A stretch of 64,000 nt of DNA from Armatimonadota bacterium (GTDB lineage Bacteria > Armatimonadota > Zipacnadia > Zipacnadales > JABUFB01). Made by a program: the position numbers and the translations under genes. Position 1 is the first letter of the stretch. Each line of letters opens with the position of its first letter. Below, piece by piece: positions 41,173 to 49,133 of the stretch. The notes below the pieces were generated by a model, which ran no database searches, was not told the DNA's origin, and saw only the letters and a program-made list of their open reading frames with translations. The stretch spans positions 975,036 through 1,039,035 of the forward strand of contig JABUFB010000008.1 of assembly GCA_013314775.1 (NCBI GenBank). The letters are read 5' to 3'.

Positions 41173-42960
41173 ATGTCCGAACCCACTTTCCTCAAGCGCA
41201 CACAGCGCTGCGGCGAGCTGCGCGAAGATCACATCGGCCAGGAAGTCGTCCTCAACGGCTGGGTCCACCGCTGGCGCGATCATGGCGGCGTCGTCTTCGT
41301 CGACCTGCGCGACCGCTACGGCATCGTGCAGGTGGTTTTCGACCCGCAGGATGCCCCCGAGGCCCACGCTCTGGCCCACCAGATGCGCAGCGAGTTCGTG
41401 GTCGCCGTGTCCGGCGTCGTCCAGCGCCGGCCGGCGGGCACCGAGAACGCCAGCATGCCCACGGGTATGGTGGAAGTGCGTGTGGCGAAGGCCGAGGTGC
41501 TCAATGCCGCTGCCACGCCGCCTTTCTACATCGCCGACCAGACGGAGACCGATGAACTGGTGCGCATGAAGTACCGGTACATCGACCTGCGCGGCGAGCG
41601 AATGCAGCGCAATCTCGCGATCCGCGCCAGGGCAACCGCGGCTGCGCGTCGGTACCTGGACGGTCTCGACTTCATGGAGATCGAGACCCCGCTTCTTTTC
41701 CAGCCCACCCCCGAGGGTGCCCGGGATTACCTCGTACCCAGTCGCGTGAACCCCGGGCGGTTCTACGCGCTGCCCCAGTCGCCGCAGATTCTCAAGCAGC
41801 TTCTCATGGTCAGCGGCATGGATCGCTATTACCAGATCGCCCGCTGTCTGAGGGATGAGGACCTGCGGGCAGACCGCCAGCCCGAGTTCACCCAGGTGGA
41901 CATCGAGATGTCCTTCGTGGAGCGCGACGACGTGATGAATATGGTCGAAGGCCTCTTCGCCGCCATGTTCCGCGAGGCTCTCGGAGTAGAAGTTGAGACC
42001 CCCTGGGTGCGCTTGAGCTACGCGGAGGCCATGGCGAAGTATGGAACCGACAAGCCGGACTTGCGTTTCGGAATGGAGTTTGTGGACCTGGGCGAGATCG
42101 TGAAGGAGGCGGATTTCAAGGTCTTCCGGACCGTGCTGGCCACTGGCGGGCAGGTGAAAGGTATTTGTGCGAAGGGCTGCGGCGGGTACCCGAGGGCGCA
42201 ACTGGACAAGCTCACCGAATTCGCCCAGAGCCACAAGGCCAAGGGCCTGGCGTGGATGCGGGTCACCGATGAGGGCGTGGACTCCCCCATCGCCAAGTTC
42301 TTCACCGAAGAGCAGCTCTCCGCGATCATCGGAGCCTTCGGCGCCGAAGCCGGCGACCTGCTGCTCATGGTCGCCGATAGCCCGGCGGTGGTTGCCGAAG
42401 CGCTGGACTGGATCCGGCGCGAGATGGCGCGGCGGGAGAACCTGATCCCGGAGGGCGTCTACAAGTTCGCGTGGATCACCGATTTCCCCATGTTCGAGTG
42501 GGATGAGGATGAGAAGCGTTGGGACGCCATGCACCACCCCTTCACCATGCCGCACCCAGATGACTGGGAACTGCTGGACAGCGACCCGGGCAAGGTACGC
42601 GCCCTGGCCTATGATGTGTCCCTCAACGGGAACGAGGTTGCGGGCGGAAGCATCCGAATCCACCGCCCGGACATTCAGGGCAAGGCTTTCGCGGTGCTGG
42701 GAATCGACGAGGAAGAAGCGGCGAAGCGGTTCGGTTTCCTGCTGGAGGCCTTCAAGTACGGCGCGCCGCCCCATGGCGGGATAGCCCTCGGCCTGGACCG
42801 CATCGTGGCGATCATGTGCAATGAGGACAGTATTCGCGACGTCATCGCGTTCCCGAAAACCCAGCGAGCCCAGTGTCTCATGTCCGGCGCACCGGGGATC
42901 GCGGACGCGAAGCAGATCAAGGAACTGCACATCAAGCTTGACCTGCCCGTGAGCATATAG
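41173..42960 (+). CDS. aspS: Aspartate-tRNA ligase
   Basis: A 595-residue bacterial-type AspRS, from ATG 41173 with GGAGGG upstream. An N-terminal OB-fold anticodon domain (NGWVHRWRDHGGVVFVDLRDRYG) precedes motif 1 region YIDLRGERMQRNL and motif 2 RCLRDEDLRADRQPEFTQVD. The bacterial GAD insertion is present (roughly residues 300-410; FRTVLATGGQVKGICAKG), followed by motif 3 GIALGLDRIVAIM. I cannot tell from sequence alone whether it also charges tRNA-Asn. An imperfect hairpin at 42971-43008 follows the stop. Confidence 0.97.
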   Translation: MSEPTFLKRTQRCGELREDHIGQEVVLNGWVHRWRDHGGVVFVDLRDRYGIVQVVFDPQDAPEAHALAHQMRSEFVVAVSGVVQRRPAGTENASMPTGMVEVRVAKAEVLNAAATPPFYIADQTETDELVRMKYRYIDLRGERMQRNLAIRARATAAARRYLDGLDFMEIETPLLFQPTPEGARDYLVPSRVNPGRFYALPQSPQILKQLLMVSGMDRYYQIARCLRDEDLRADRQPEFTQVDIEMSFVERDDVMNMVEGLFAAMFREALGVEVETPWVRLSYAEAMAKYGTDKPDLRFGMEFVDLGEIVKEADFKVFRTVLATGGQVKGICAKGCGGYPRAQLDKLTEFAQSHKAKGLAWMRVTDEGVDSPIAKFFTEEQLSAIIGAFGAEAGDLLLMVADSPAVVAEALDWIRREMARRENLIPEGVYKFAWITDFPMFEWDEDEKRWDAMHHPFTMPHPDDWELLDSDPGKVRALAYDVSLNGNEVAGGSIRIHRPDIQGKAFAVLGIDEEEAAKRFGFLLEAFKYGAPPHGGIALGLDRIVAIMCNEDSIRDVIAFPKTQRAQCLMSGAPGIADAKQIKELHIKLDLPVSI

Positions 42961-42970
42961 GTCTGAAAGC

Positions 42971-43008
42971 GGCATCCCCGGCGCGGACACTTCCGGGCCG
43001 GGGGCGCC
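42971..43008 (+). terminator. Imperfect hairpin after aspS
   Basis: GGCATCCCCGGC (42971-42982) pairs with GCCGGGGGCGCC (42997-43008) with one mismatch and one G-U pair, about 10 bp after the aspS stop. No T-run. Confidence 0.4.
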
Positions 43009-43048
43009 ATGCTGACGCCGGACAAGATGGCCGGTATGGGGGCATCAG

Positions 43049-43720
43049 GTGGAAAGACGCCCCAGGCAGAACAAGCCAGATAGCCCTGACGGAACGGGCC
43101 TCGGGCCGGGTGAAGCGACGCCCCCGGCGCCGAGCCTGCTCGTGTTGGTGAACTTCGCATTGGTCGTGATGGTTCTCGGAACGGTTGGCACCGTCTACTT
43201 TGGGCTCCGCTGTGCGCGTCCCCATGACCCGGGCATTCGGCCCGCCCGAATCCAGGACCTCGATCCCCGTCGGAACCCCGCCGACCGCGCAATCATCGAC
43301 TCCGGCAAGCCCCCTGAGCAACCCCGGTCATCGCGCGGTCCAGGCTTGCCTGTGCGCCGCGGGCTGCTTCTGTCTGTTGCGTTCCTGGCTGCGGGATTCG
43401 GCGTAGCTGTCTTCGGCGCGACGCGGGAGCACCTCGAACCCATCATCCTGGCGCGACGGAATGGGCTGCCTCCGCCACGACAGGAGGTACTCAAGGCCCT
43501 GCACAACCTGGCGATGGCGCTTGCAATGGTGATGGGCGTCGCGGGCGCAACCGGCTACATCATGGCGGAAGGCGCCCGGTCGCCGTATCGCGACCTTCGC
43601 ATTCCCGCGGCGATGGTGCTCCTCGCTGCCGTCGCGGCCCTGAGGGCTCTCCAGCGGTGGACGCCATTCGCCACCGGTCCGCAGCCGGCCTACAGGAAAC
43701 GACGGCCACCTGGAACCTGA
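43049..43720 (+). CDS. Hypothetical membrane protein
   Basis: A 223-residue frame from GTG 43049, preceded by GGGGGCATCA. It has four hydrophobic segments: LLVLVNFALVVMVLGTVGTVY, GLLLSVAFLAAGFGVAVFGA, LAMALAMVMGVAGATGYIM and AAMVLLAAVAALRAL. A Pro/Arg-rich loop of about 50 residues lies between the first two. N- and C-termini are basic. No family recognised. The hydrophobic periodicity supports a real gene; the start codon is uncertain. Confidence 0.6.
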   Translation: MERRPRQNKPDSPDGTGLGPGEATPPAPSLLVLVNFALVVMVLGTVGTVYFGLRCARPHDPGIRPARIQDLDPRRNPADRAIIDSGKPPEQPRSSRGPGLPVRRGLLLSVAFLAAGFGVAVFGATREHLEPIILARRNGLPPPRQEVLKALHNLAMALAMVMGVAGATGYIMAEGARSPYRDLRIPAAMVLLAAVAALRALQRWTPFATGPQPAYRKRRPPGT

Positions 43721-43730
43721 GCCTGCGACC

Positions 43731-45323
43731 TCAGTCCCACCCCAGCGTCTCAAGGCCGTCAGCCTTGACCCGGAAGCGCTTCACACGCACCGCGCTGCCG
43801 GCACCCTCCTCGTAGTAGATCACCAGGATCGTTCCGTCCTTGAGTTCCACCGTCGCCGGGTACGCGCCGCCAACCGTGTCAATCAGGTACGGTCCCTGCC
43901 ATGTGCGACACTCATCGCGGCTGATGTACATGGAGGTCTGCGGGAGGCGCTGGGTCATCACAATCGCGCCGGTGCTCAGGCGGTAGAGGTGAGGCGCGTG
44001 GCCTTTGAAACCGATGTCATACGCCGGGCTCCAGGTCAGCCCCATATCGGTGCTGGTGGCATAGTGCATGTTCACTGAACTGCTGCGCAGGGCCGCCCAG
44101 AGGATGCCGTCGCGGCAGAGAATGACGTCGGTCTCGGCGTCGAGGTTGAGCTTCTTCTCGCGACCGATGGGAACCGGCTCCGACCAGGTCTTTCCGCCGT
44201 CGGTTGATCGTGTCACGCCACCGTAGCTGTACCCGTCTTCGCCACGATACGTGCCCAGCAGCAGTGTGCCGTCGGGCATCTCGCGCACCGGCGCGGAGCA
44301 GACCCAGGGCTCAGGCGCGAATTGCACGGGGGTGGTGTCCCACGTCTTCCCGCCGTCGCTCGAGAAGACCGCTTCGGCGCCCCAGTGCCTGTACCCTCCC
44401 CCCTCTTTGGGCATGAGCGAGAAGAAAGTGCAGACCAGTCGGCCGTCCCTCAGCTGGGCGATGTGGGGGTCGCGGTTGTCCCGGTCGTCGTCGAAGAGGA
44501 TCTCCGGCGCGGTCCAGGTGCGACCTTCGTCGCTGGAACGCACGGTGCAGATGCGCCCACCCTTCGGCCAGTTATCGGTGGGGATGGACACGTGCCCGTA
44601 TCCCGCATAGAAGACGGCGATGATGTCACCATTCAGCATACGGCAGGCGTCCGGAAACGCCTGGTATGAACCGGCGGCTTCACCCCGTGAGATGATCTTG
44701 TGCGGCGGGGTCTCGTCCTTCAAAGTCTCCGGCATTTCGGCGGCCACTCCTTCGATCTTCAGATTGCGGAACTCGGCGCTTCCCTGACTGGTGCCCAGGC
44801 CAACGTACCCGGCCTTGATATTCGGGTCGGTCGCTTGCAGCACCTGCTGGTCGTTTACGGAAGCGGTGATGGTCTCACCGATGCAATCCACCTTGACGCG
44901 GAACCAGTCGCCGTCGGGCAGGTTGCAGGCCGCTCGCGCTATCTCGCCCCAGGTATTGCCCGGTGTGGAGCGCACCAGAATCGCGTTGTTGCTGCGCGTG
45001 TCCAGATGCAGCCAGTAGTACGACATGGTCCCGGATGCGCGGAACAGAACGGCCGCTGCGCGTACTCCGGGGCCTTCGACCTTCACGCTGGCTTCGAATG
45101 TGATCGTCAGGTCGCTGAATGCGCCGGTGGTGAGGATGGCCTTCGTGCCGCCGTCGGTGGAGGTCTGCGCCAGCGTACCATCTCCCATCGTCCAGTTGCC
45201 CCCAATAAACCTCCACTGCGTCTCATTCCCGGGAGCGAAGACAGGTTCCAGCACCGTCTGCGCCGCGCCAATATCGCAAGTCACCACAATGGCGGCGAAC
45301 CAAGGCAGCAATGTGCGCAACAT
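43731..45323 (-). CDS. Secreted sialidase-like (Asp-box) protein with N-terminal jelly roll
   Basis: A 530-residue protein from ATG 45323 with AAAGGGGAAGG upstream. The signal peptide is MLRTLLPWFAAIVVTCDIGAA. Residues 25-195 form a concanavalin-like/DUF1080-type jelly roll (ITFEASVKVEGPGVRAAAVLF, WFRVKVDCIGETITASVN). The rest is a six-bladed BNR propeller with Asp boxes SSDEGRTW, SSDGGKTW, STDGGKTW, STDMGLTW and a degenerate SRDECRTW. FPDACRMLNGDIIAVFYAGY corresponds to the region of the substrate-binding Arg in exo-sialidases. It may be an exo-glycosidase on sialic acid-like or other sugars; activity is not certain. Confidence 0.83.
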   Translation of the reverse strand: MLRTLLPWFAAIVVTCDIGAAQTVLEPVFAPGNETQWRFIGGNWTMGDGTLAQTSTDGGTKAILTTGAFSDLTITFEASVKVEGPGVRAAAVLFRASGTMSYYWLHLDTRSNNAILVRSTPGNTWGEIARAACNLPDGDWFRVKVDCIGETITASVNDQQVLQATDPNIKAGYVGLGTSQGSAEFRNLKIEGVAAEMPETLKDETPPHKIISRGEAAGSYQAFPDACRMLNGDIIAVFYAGYGHVSIPTDNWPKGGRICTVRSSDEGRTWTAPEILFDDDRDNRDPHIAQLRDGRLVCTFFSLMPKEGGGYRHWGAEAVFSSDGGKTWDTTPVQFAPEPWVCSAPVREMPDGTLLLGTYRGEDGYSYGGVTRSTDGGKTWSEPVPIGREKKLNLDAETDVILCRDGILWAALRSSSVNMHYATSTDMGLTWSPAYDIGFKGHAPHLYRLSTGAIVMTQRLPQTSMYISRDECRTWQGPYLIDTVGGAYPATVELKDGTILVIYYEEGAGSAVRVKRFRVKADGLETLGWD

Positions 45324-45337
45324 GCAACCTTCCCCTT

Positions 45338-45670
45338 TCAGTAAAGCCGGACTTCGTCGATTTCCACGCGATCGGCGCCGTTTGTGGCAAGCACCGTGAT
45401 CGTAACTTCCGCCACCGGCGAGGTGAGACCTTCCGGTGCCCGGTGAAGGGTGAGACGCTGGTAGTTTACTGGGACGTCAGCCCACAAATGGTGCGAACCA
45501 TCTTGCAGCACCACTTCGATGCGGTAATCCTGGGCGCATTCGGATGCGCGGTGAAAGCCGGGCATGTTGAAGTAGGAGCGGTGGAAATTGAGGTCCCAGA
45601 GGATCTGAACGGTTTGCAGGGGGTGCGGTGCGGCGAGAACCAGCCGCAACCACTGTGGCGCTGGACCGGC
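45338..45670 (-). pseudogene. Discoidin (F5/8 type C)-like C-terminal remnant
   Basis: In the frame one base off the PAP2 gene, the sequence from about 45670 to the TGA at 45338 reads QWLRLVLAAPHPLQTVQILWDL, then YRIEVVLQDGS, VNYQRLTLHRAPEG and ADRVEIDEVRLY. This is the C-terminal two thirds of a galactose-binding-like discoidin domain. Its N-terminal strands are missing. The sialidase-like gene follows 14 bp later. It is either the tail of a gene truncated by a deletion or the second half of a PAP2-discoidin fusion broken by a frameshift. Confidence 0.55.
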
Positions 45671-46347
45671 ATGACGCCGGGAGGGGCAAGCGGCAGTTCG
45701 AGACGCGCCACCAGCAGGGAGCCGACGAGAATGCCGATGCCGGCGCCGGCGAGCACATCCGCCGGGAAGTGACGTGCGAGTGCGACCCGTGACACAGCGA
45801 CAAGAATGCCCCAGGACCAGAAGAAAGCCGCATAGCGGGGATAGAGAGCCACGCAGAAGGCGGCCACGAGGAAGGCGTTCGCGGTATCCCCGGAGGGGAA
45901 CGAGTGCCAGTCTCCGGCGTCGGACAGCGGGGAAAAAACGAGGGCGAACTGCTCCGTATCCGGACGCGCCCTGCCCACCAGGTGCTTGACGGTCTCCACG
46001 ACCAGCGTCGTGATCACCCCGCCGATCACGGAGAAGTATGCCACGCGCCACCGGCGGAGGCGAGAGCAGGCCAGAATCGATCCCAGGAGAACCAGATTAG
46101 CGGCAGCGCGTCCGGATCGGCTCAGGAATAAGAAGACCCCATCCGGAACGATACTGTCAGCCGAACTGGAGAACCAACGTGCCAGCGTGGCATCCAGAGG
46201 GATCAGGAGCATGGCCAACAGAAGCAGGAAAGCGCAACTGGGGACGCCCGGAGCCGTCAGGACCGAAACTGCGGAGACTACGAGGCGGCGCGCGAGGCGA
46301 TGCTGAATGGTAGCCTGGAGGGCATCGTGCATGGGTGCCGGCATCAC
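45466..46347 (-). CDS. PAP2-family membrane phosphatase with aberrant C-terminus
   Basis: A 293-codon frame (GTG 46347 or ATG 46344, after GAGGAG). Six hydrophobic segments and the three PAP2 motifs are present: KHLVGRARP (C1), FPSGDTA (C2, with Asp where PSGH usually has His), and SRVALARHFPAD (C3). Relatives dephosphorylate undecaprenyl pyrophosphate, phosphatidic acid or similar lipids on the outer membrane face. The native protein seems to end near residue 229 (VMPVQ). The last 64 codons (RHSGCGWFSPHRTP...) are Ser/Thr/Cys/Pro-rich and overlap a discoidin-like reading in another frame, so the true C-terminus is doubtful. Confidence 0.8.
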   Translation of the reverse strand: MMPAPMHDALQATIQHRLARRLVVSAVSVLTAPGVPSCAFLLLLAMLLIPLDATLARWFSSSADSIVPDGVFLFLSRSGRAAANLVLLGSILACSRLRRWRVAYFSVIGGVITTLVVETVKHLVGRARPDTEQFALVFSPLSDAGDWHSFPSGDTANAFLVAAFCVALYPRYAAFFWSWGILVAVSRVALARHFPADVLAGAGIGILVGSLLVARLELPLAPPGVMPVQRHSGCGWFSPHRTPCKPFRSSGTSISTAPTSTCPAFTAHPNAPRITASKWCCKMVRTICGLTSQ

Positions 46348-46767
46348 TCCTCTTGTTGTTGTGTTGTCATCGTTACACTGGGTAGTTCAGTGATCTGCCC
46401 CGGATGATTCTGCTGCGCCCCGGCCCGGCTTGAGTGTTGTGCCCCATGCGCCCGTGTGTACTCTATGCGTCCGGCATTAGGGACGGATAATCTCTGCGTT
46501 AAGCTTGCGTTGCATCGGCCAGGAAGGGTCTTCGTGGTCTCACCGCGAGAAGGGTTGGGTGCGAGACGAGGCGAATGTTGCAGGATGCCGCGCGGACAAG
46601 TGCGGCCTCACTTCACCGAAATTCGGCAGGTCTTTCGCTGCCGAAAGGGGAATATCGCTGTGGGATGGTGGCGGGCATCACTGCGTGTGCCCGAAGCCCC
46701 GCCGACAACTGACTGCCTGTTTGGCGGAGGGATCACGGTCCGACATTCCCAGAAAAGGGGGAGCGCC
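46348..46767. other. 420-bp divergent intergenic region
   Basis: Lies between the divergent PAP2 and transketolase genes. I see no credible gene, strong promoter or repeat; GATAAT near 46486 is a possible -10 for the transketolase unit. Confidence 0.4.
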
Positions 46768-47604
46768 ATGGACGAGATGACGATTCCCGAGCTGAGACGA
46801 AGGGCGAACCACGTACGCCAGCACGTGCTGGAGATGATCCATGCCGGCGGCTCCGGCCATCCCGGCGGTAGTCTCTCCGCAGTGGACTTTGTCGTCGCCC
46901 TGTACTTCCGCCAGTTGAGGTTCCACCCCGAAGATCCAAAATGGCCCGACCGGGACCGCGTGTACTGGTCTAAGGGCCACGTCGCCCCGCTGATCTACAC
47001 CATCAACCATGAGGCCGGGTACATTCCCGAAGGCGAACTGTGCACCCTCCGGCAACTGGGCAGCGTCCTCCAGGGCCATCCGGCGGCGGACAAGTGCCCA
47101 TGTCTCGAAGTTTCATCCGGCTCCCTGGGACAGGGCCTGTCGGTTGCCGTCGGCGCCGCGCTGGGTCTGAGGATGGACGGCTCAGATGCCCGCGTCTACT
47201 GCATCATGGGCGACGGAGAGCAACAGGAGGGGCAGATCTGGGAGGGCGTAATGAGCGCCGCCCATTTCGGCCTGGACAATCTCTGCGGCATCGTGGACGT
47301 GAACCGTCTGCAGATCGACGGGTTCACGAAGGATGTCATGAACATCGACCCGCTCCCAGACAAGTACCGTGCCTTCAACTGGAATGTTGTGGAGTTCGAT
47401 GGTCACGATATGGAGGCTTGCGTGGACGCCTTTGATGCAGCGAAGGCTCATAAAGGCGGCCCCACGGTGCTTCTGGCCCATACCGTGAAAGGCAAGGGCG
47501 TGTCGTTCATGGAGAATGTTGCCGACTGGCACGGCAAGTGCCCGAACGCAGAGGAGCTTGCGTTGGCGCTGCAGGAGCTCCGGGAACAGGAGGCAGCCCT
47601 GTGA
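46768..47604 (+). CDS. Transketolase, N-terminal (thiamine diphosphate-binding) subunit
   Basis: A 278-residue subunit from ATG 46768 with AAAAGGGGGAG upstream. It corresponds to the first half of transketolase: HAGGSGHPGGSLSAVDF, YWSKGHVAPLIY and the ThDP motif beginning GDGEQQEGQIWEG (148-160) and ending in Asn179 of DVNRLQIDG. Together with the next gene it transfers two-carbon ketol groups in the non-oxidative pentose phosphate pathway. Split transketolases are common in archaea and several bacterial phyla. The stop overlaps the next start (GTGA). Confidence 0.95.
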   Translation: MDEMTIPELRRRANHVRQHVLEMIHAGGSGHPGGSLSAVDFVVALYFRQLRFHPEDPKWPDRDRVYWSKGHVAPLIYTINHEAGYIPEGELCTLRQLGSVLQGHPAADKCPCLEVSSGSLGQGLSVAVGAALGLRMDGSDARVYCIMGDGEQQEGQIWEGVMSAAHFGLDNLCGIVDVNRLQIDGFTKDVMNIDPLPDKYRAFNWNVVEFDGHDMEACVDAFDAAKAHKGGPTVLLAHTVKGKGVSFMENVADWHGKCPNAEELALALQELREQEAAL

Positions 47605-48584
47605 CCAGAATCGCCTCTCACCTTGCGTACCGATACGGGACCAAGCTGGACGAGAAGCCCACCCGGGACGGTTACGGGGAGGCGCTGGTGGACCTTGGCC
47701 ACTCAAACCCGAATGTTGTAGTCATGGACGCGGACCTGGCCAAGTCAACGCGCACCGAGTGGTTCTGGAAGCAGTTTCCGGAGCGGTTTTTCGACGCGGG
47801 GATCGCCGAACAGAATATGCTCTGCATGTGCGCGGGGCTTGCCTGCACCGGGAAGATCCCCTTTGCCAGCACCTACGGCGTCTTCGTGGCAGGCCGTGCC
47901 TGGGATCAGATTCGCACAACGATCTGCTACACGAATCTGAACGTGAAAATCGGCGGCGCGCACGGCGGGATTTCAGTTGGCCCGGATGGCGCAACCCACC
48001 AGGCATTGGAGGAGATAGCACTCATGCGGGTGCTGCCGAACATGACAGTGCTCTCTCCCGCCGACTACCTGCAGACCCGCCGCTGCGTGCACCTGGCAGC
48101 GGAGATGCATGGGCCGGTCTACATCCGCTTCGGGCGCGAGCCGATCCCGATCATCACGACCGATGACACCCCCCTGGAACTGGGGAAGGGCGATGTGTAC
48201 CGCGACGGTTCGGACGCGTCGATTATCGCCACCGGTCCCATGGTCAAGATAGCCCTGGACGCGGCCGAGGAACTGGCCCAGGAGGGGCTGGACGTGCGAG
48301 TGATCAATATCCACACGATCAAGCCCATCGACGCCGAGATCATCGAGCAGGCCGCGCGCGAGACCGGGGCCATCGTCACCGCCGAGGAGCACCAGGTTAT
48401 GGCAGGCTTCGGCAGCGCGGTCGCAGAAGTCGTGGTACAGCGATACCCGGTGCCAATGGGGTTCATCGGCATCCAGGACCGGTTCGGCGAATCCGGCCAA
48501 CCCGAGGAACTCATGGACGTCTTTGGACTCATGCCACGCGACATCAAGGCGGCAATCAGACAGGTCCTGGAGCGAAAAGGTTAG
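47601..48584 (+). CDS. Transketolase, C-terminal subunit
   Basis: A 327-residue partner subunit starting at GTG 47601 inside the stop of the previous gene, so translation is coupled. It has the pyrimidine-binding domain with the catalytic Glu70 in FFDAGIAEQNML, GGAHGGISVGPDGATHQALEE, and the C-terminal transketolase domain (VINIHTIKPIDAEI, VTAEEHQVMAGFGSAVAE). No ribosome site is needed if re-initiation occurs. A hairpin (48615-48655) follows the stop. Confidence 0.95.
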   Translation: MTRIASHLAYRYGTKLDEKPTRDGYGEALVDLGHSNPNVVVMDADLAKSTRTEWFWKQFPERFFDAGIAEQNMLCMCAGLACTGKIPFASTYGVFVAGRAWDQIRTTICYTNLNVKIGGAHGGISVGPDGATHQALEEIALMRVLPNMTVLSPADYLQTRRCVHLAAEMHGPVYIRFGREPIPIITTDDTPLELGKGDVYRDGSDASIIATGPMVKIALDAAEELAQEGLDVRVINIHTIKPIDAEIIEQAARETGAIVTAEEHQVMAGFGSAVAEVVVQRYPVPMGFIGIQDRFGESGQPEELMDVFGLMPRDIKAAIRQVLERKG

Positions 48585-48614
48585 CAGGGACGGAGGGAGC
48601 GCACGTCCGGCAAA

Positions 48615-48655
48615 GGGACCGGCACCCCACGCGAGCGTGTGTTGGAGCCGGTCCC
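48615..48655 (+). terminator. Nested hairpin after the transketolase genes
   Basis: GGGACCGGC (48615-48623) pairs with GCCGGTCCC (48647-48655); the loop holds a second small hairpin CACGC-GAG-CGTGT-like. It is followed by CCTCTGCTGG rather than a T-run. Confidence 0.5.
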
Positions 48656-48708
48656 CTCTGCTGGATGCCGTGCAGGACCGTGGTGGGCGGGCAAGTGAGG
48701 CAAACGCA

Positions 48709-49125
48709 ATGGACGCGGGTTACGAGTTCGTCGAGCACACCGCGGATTACGCCATCAGGGTCTGGGCCGAGGATTTCCCAGGGCTCATCGAGAAAGCGCT
48801 GGAAGGTCTGATCCACCTCATGGCCGACGTTGAGGGACTCTCGGGCCGGGAAGCCCGCCTATTCGAGGTCTCCGGCGAGAGCCGCGAGCAGGTGCTCGTG
48901 CGGGCCCTCAGGGAACTCCTTCTGCTCGAGGATGACGGTCTGCTCCCGGTAAGAGCCCAGGTCATCGCAGCCACTGACAACGAGGCCCATTTCGAAGTGA
49001 GTTGCATGCCCCTGGACGAAGTTCGCGACCGCCTGGAAGCGGGCGTCAAAGCGGTCACGTACCACGACCTGCACATCAGGCAGACGATTGAGGGGCTGGC
49101 CGTGGACATCGTGTTCGACACCTGA
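48709..49125 (+). CDS. Archease-like protein
   Basis: A 138-residue protein from ATG 48709, with GAGG eight bases upstream. The family pattern is clear: YEFVEHTADYAIRVWAED at the N-terminus, LIHLMADVE, then ALRELLLLEDDGLLPVRAQV, VKAVTYHDLHI and a C-terminal DIVFDT with the metal-binding Asp. Archease helps RtcB RNA ligase turn over by promoting guanylylation. No rtcB gene is in the window, so the partner must be elsewhere. It is convergent with the alpha-galactosidase-like gene (8-bp gap). Confidence 0.88.
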   Translation: MDAGYEFVEHTADYAIRVWAEDFPGLIEKALEGLIHLMADVEGLSGREARLFEVSGESREQVLVRALRELLLLEDDGLLPVRAQVIAATDNEAHFEVSCMPLDEVRDRLEAGVKAVTYHDLHIRQTIEGLAVDIVFDT

Positions 49126-49133
49126 GCGGACTA

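Noticed and set aside
46456-46767. 104-codon N-terminal extension of the transketolase subunit
   Set aside because: The extension matches no transketolase sequence, while ATG 46768 has a strong ribosome site and the normal family start.
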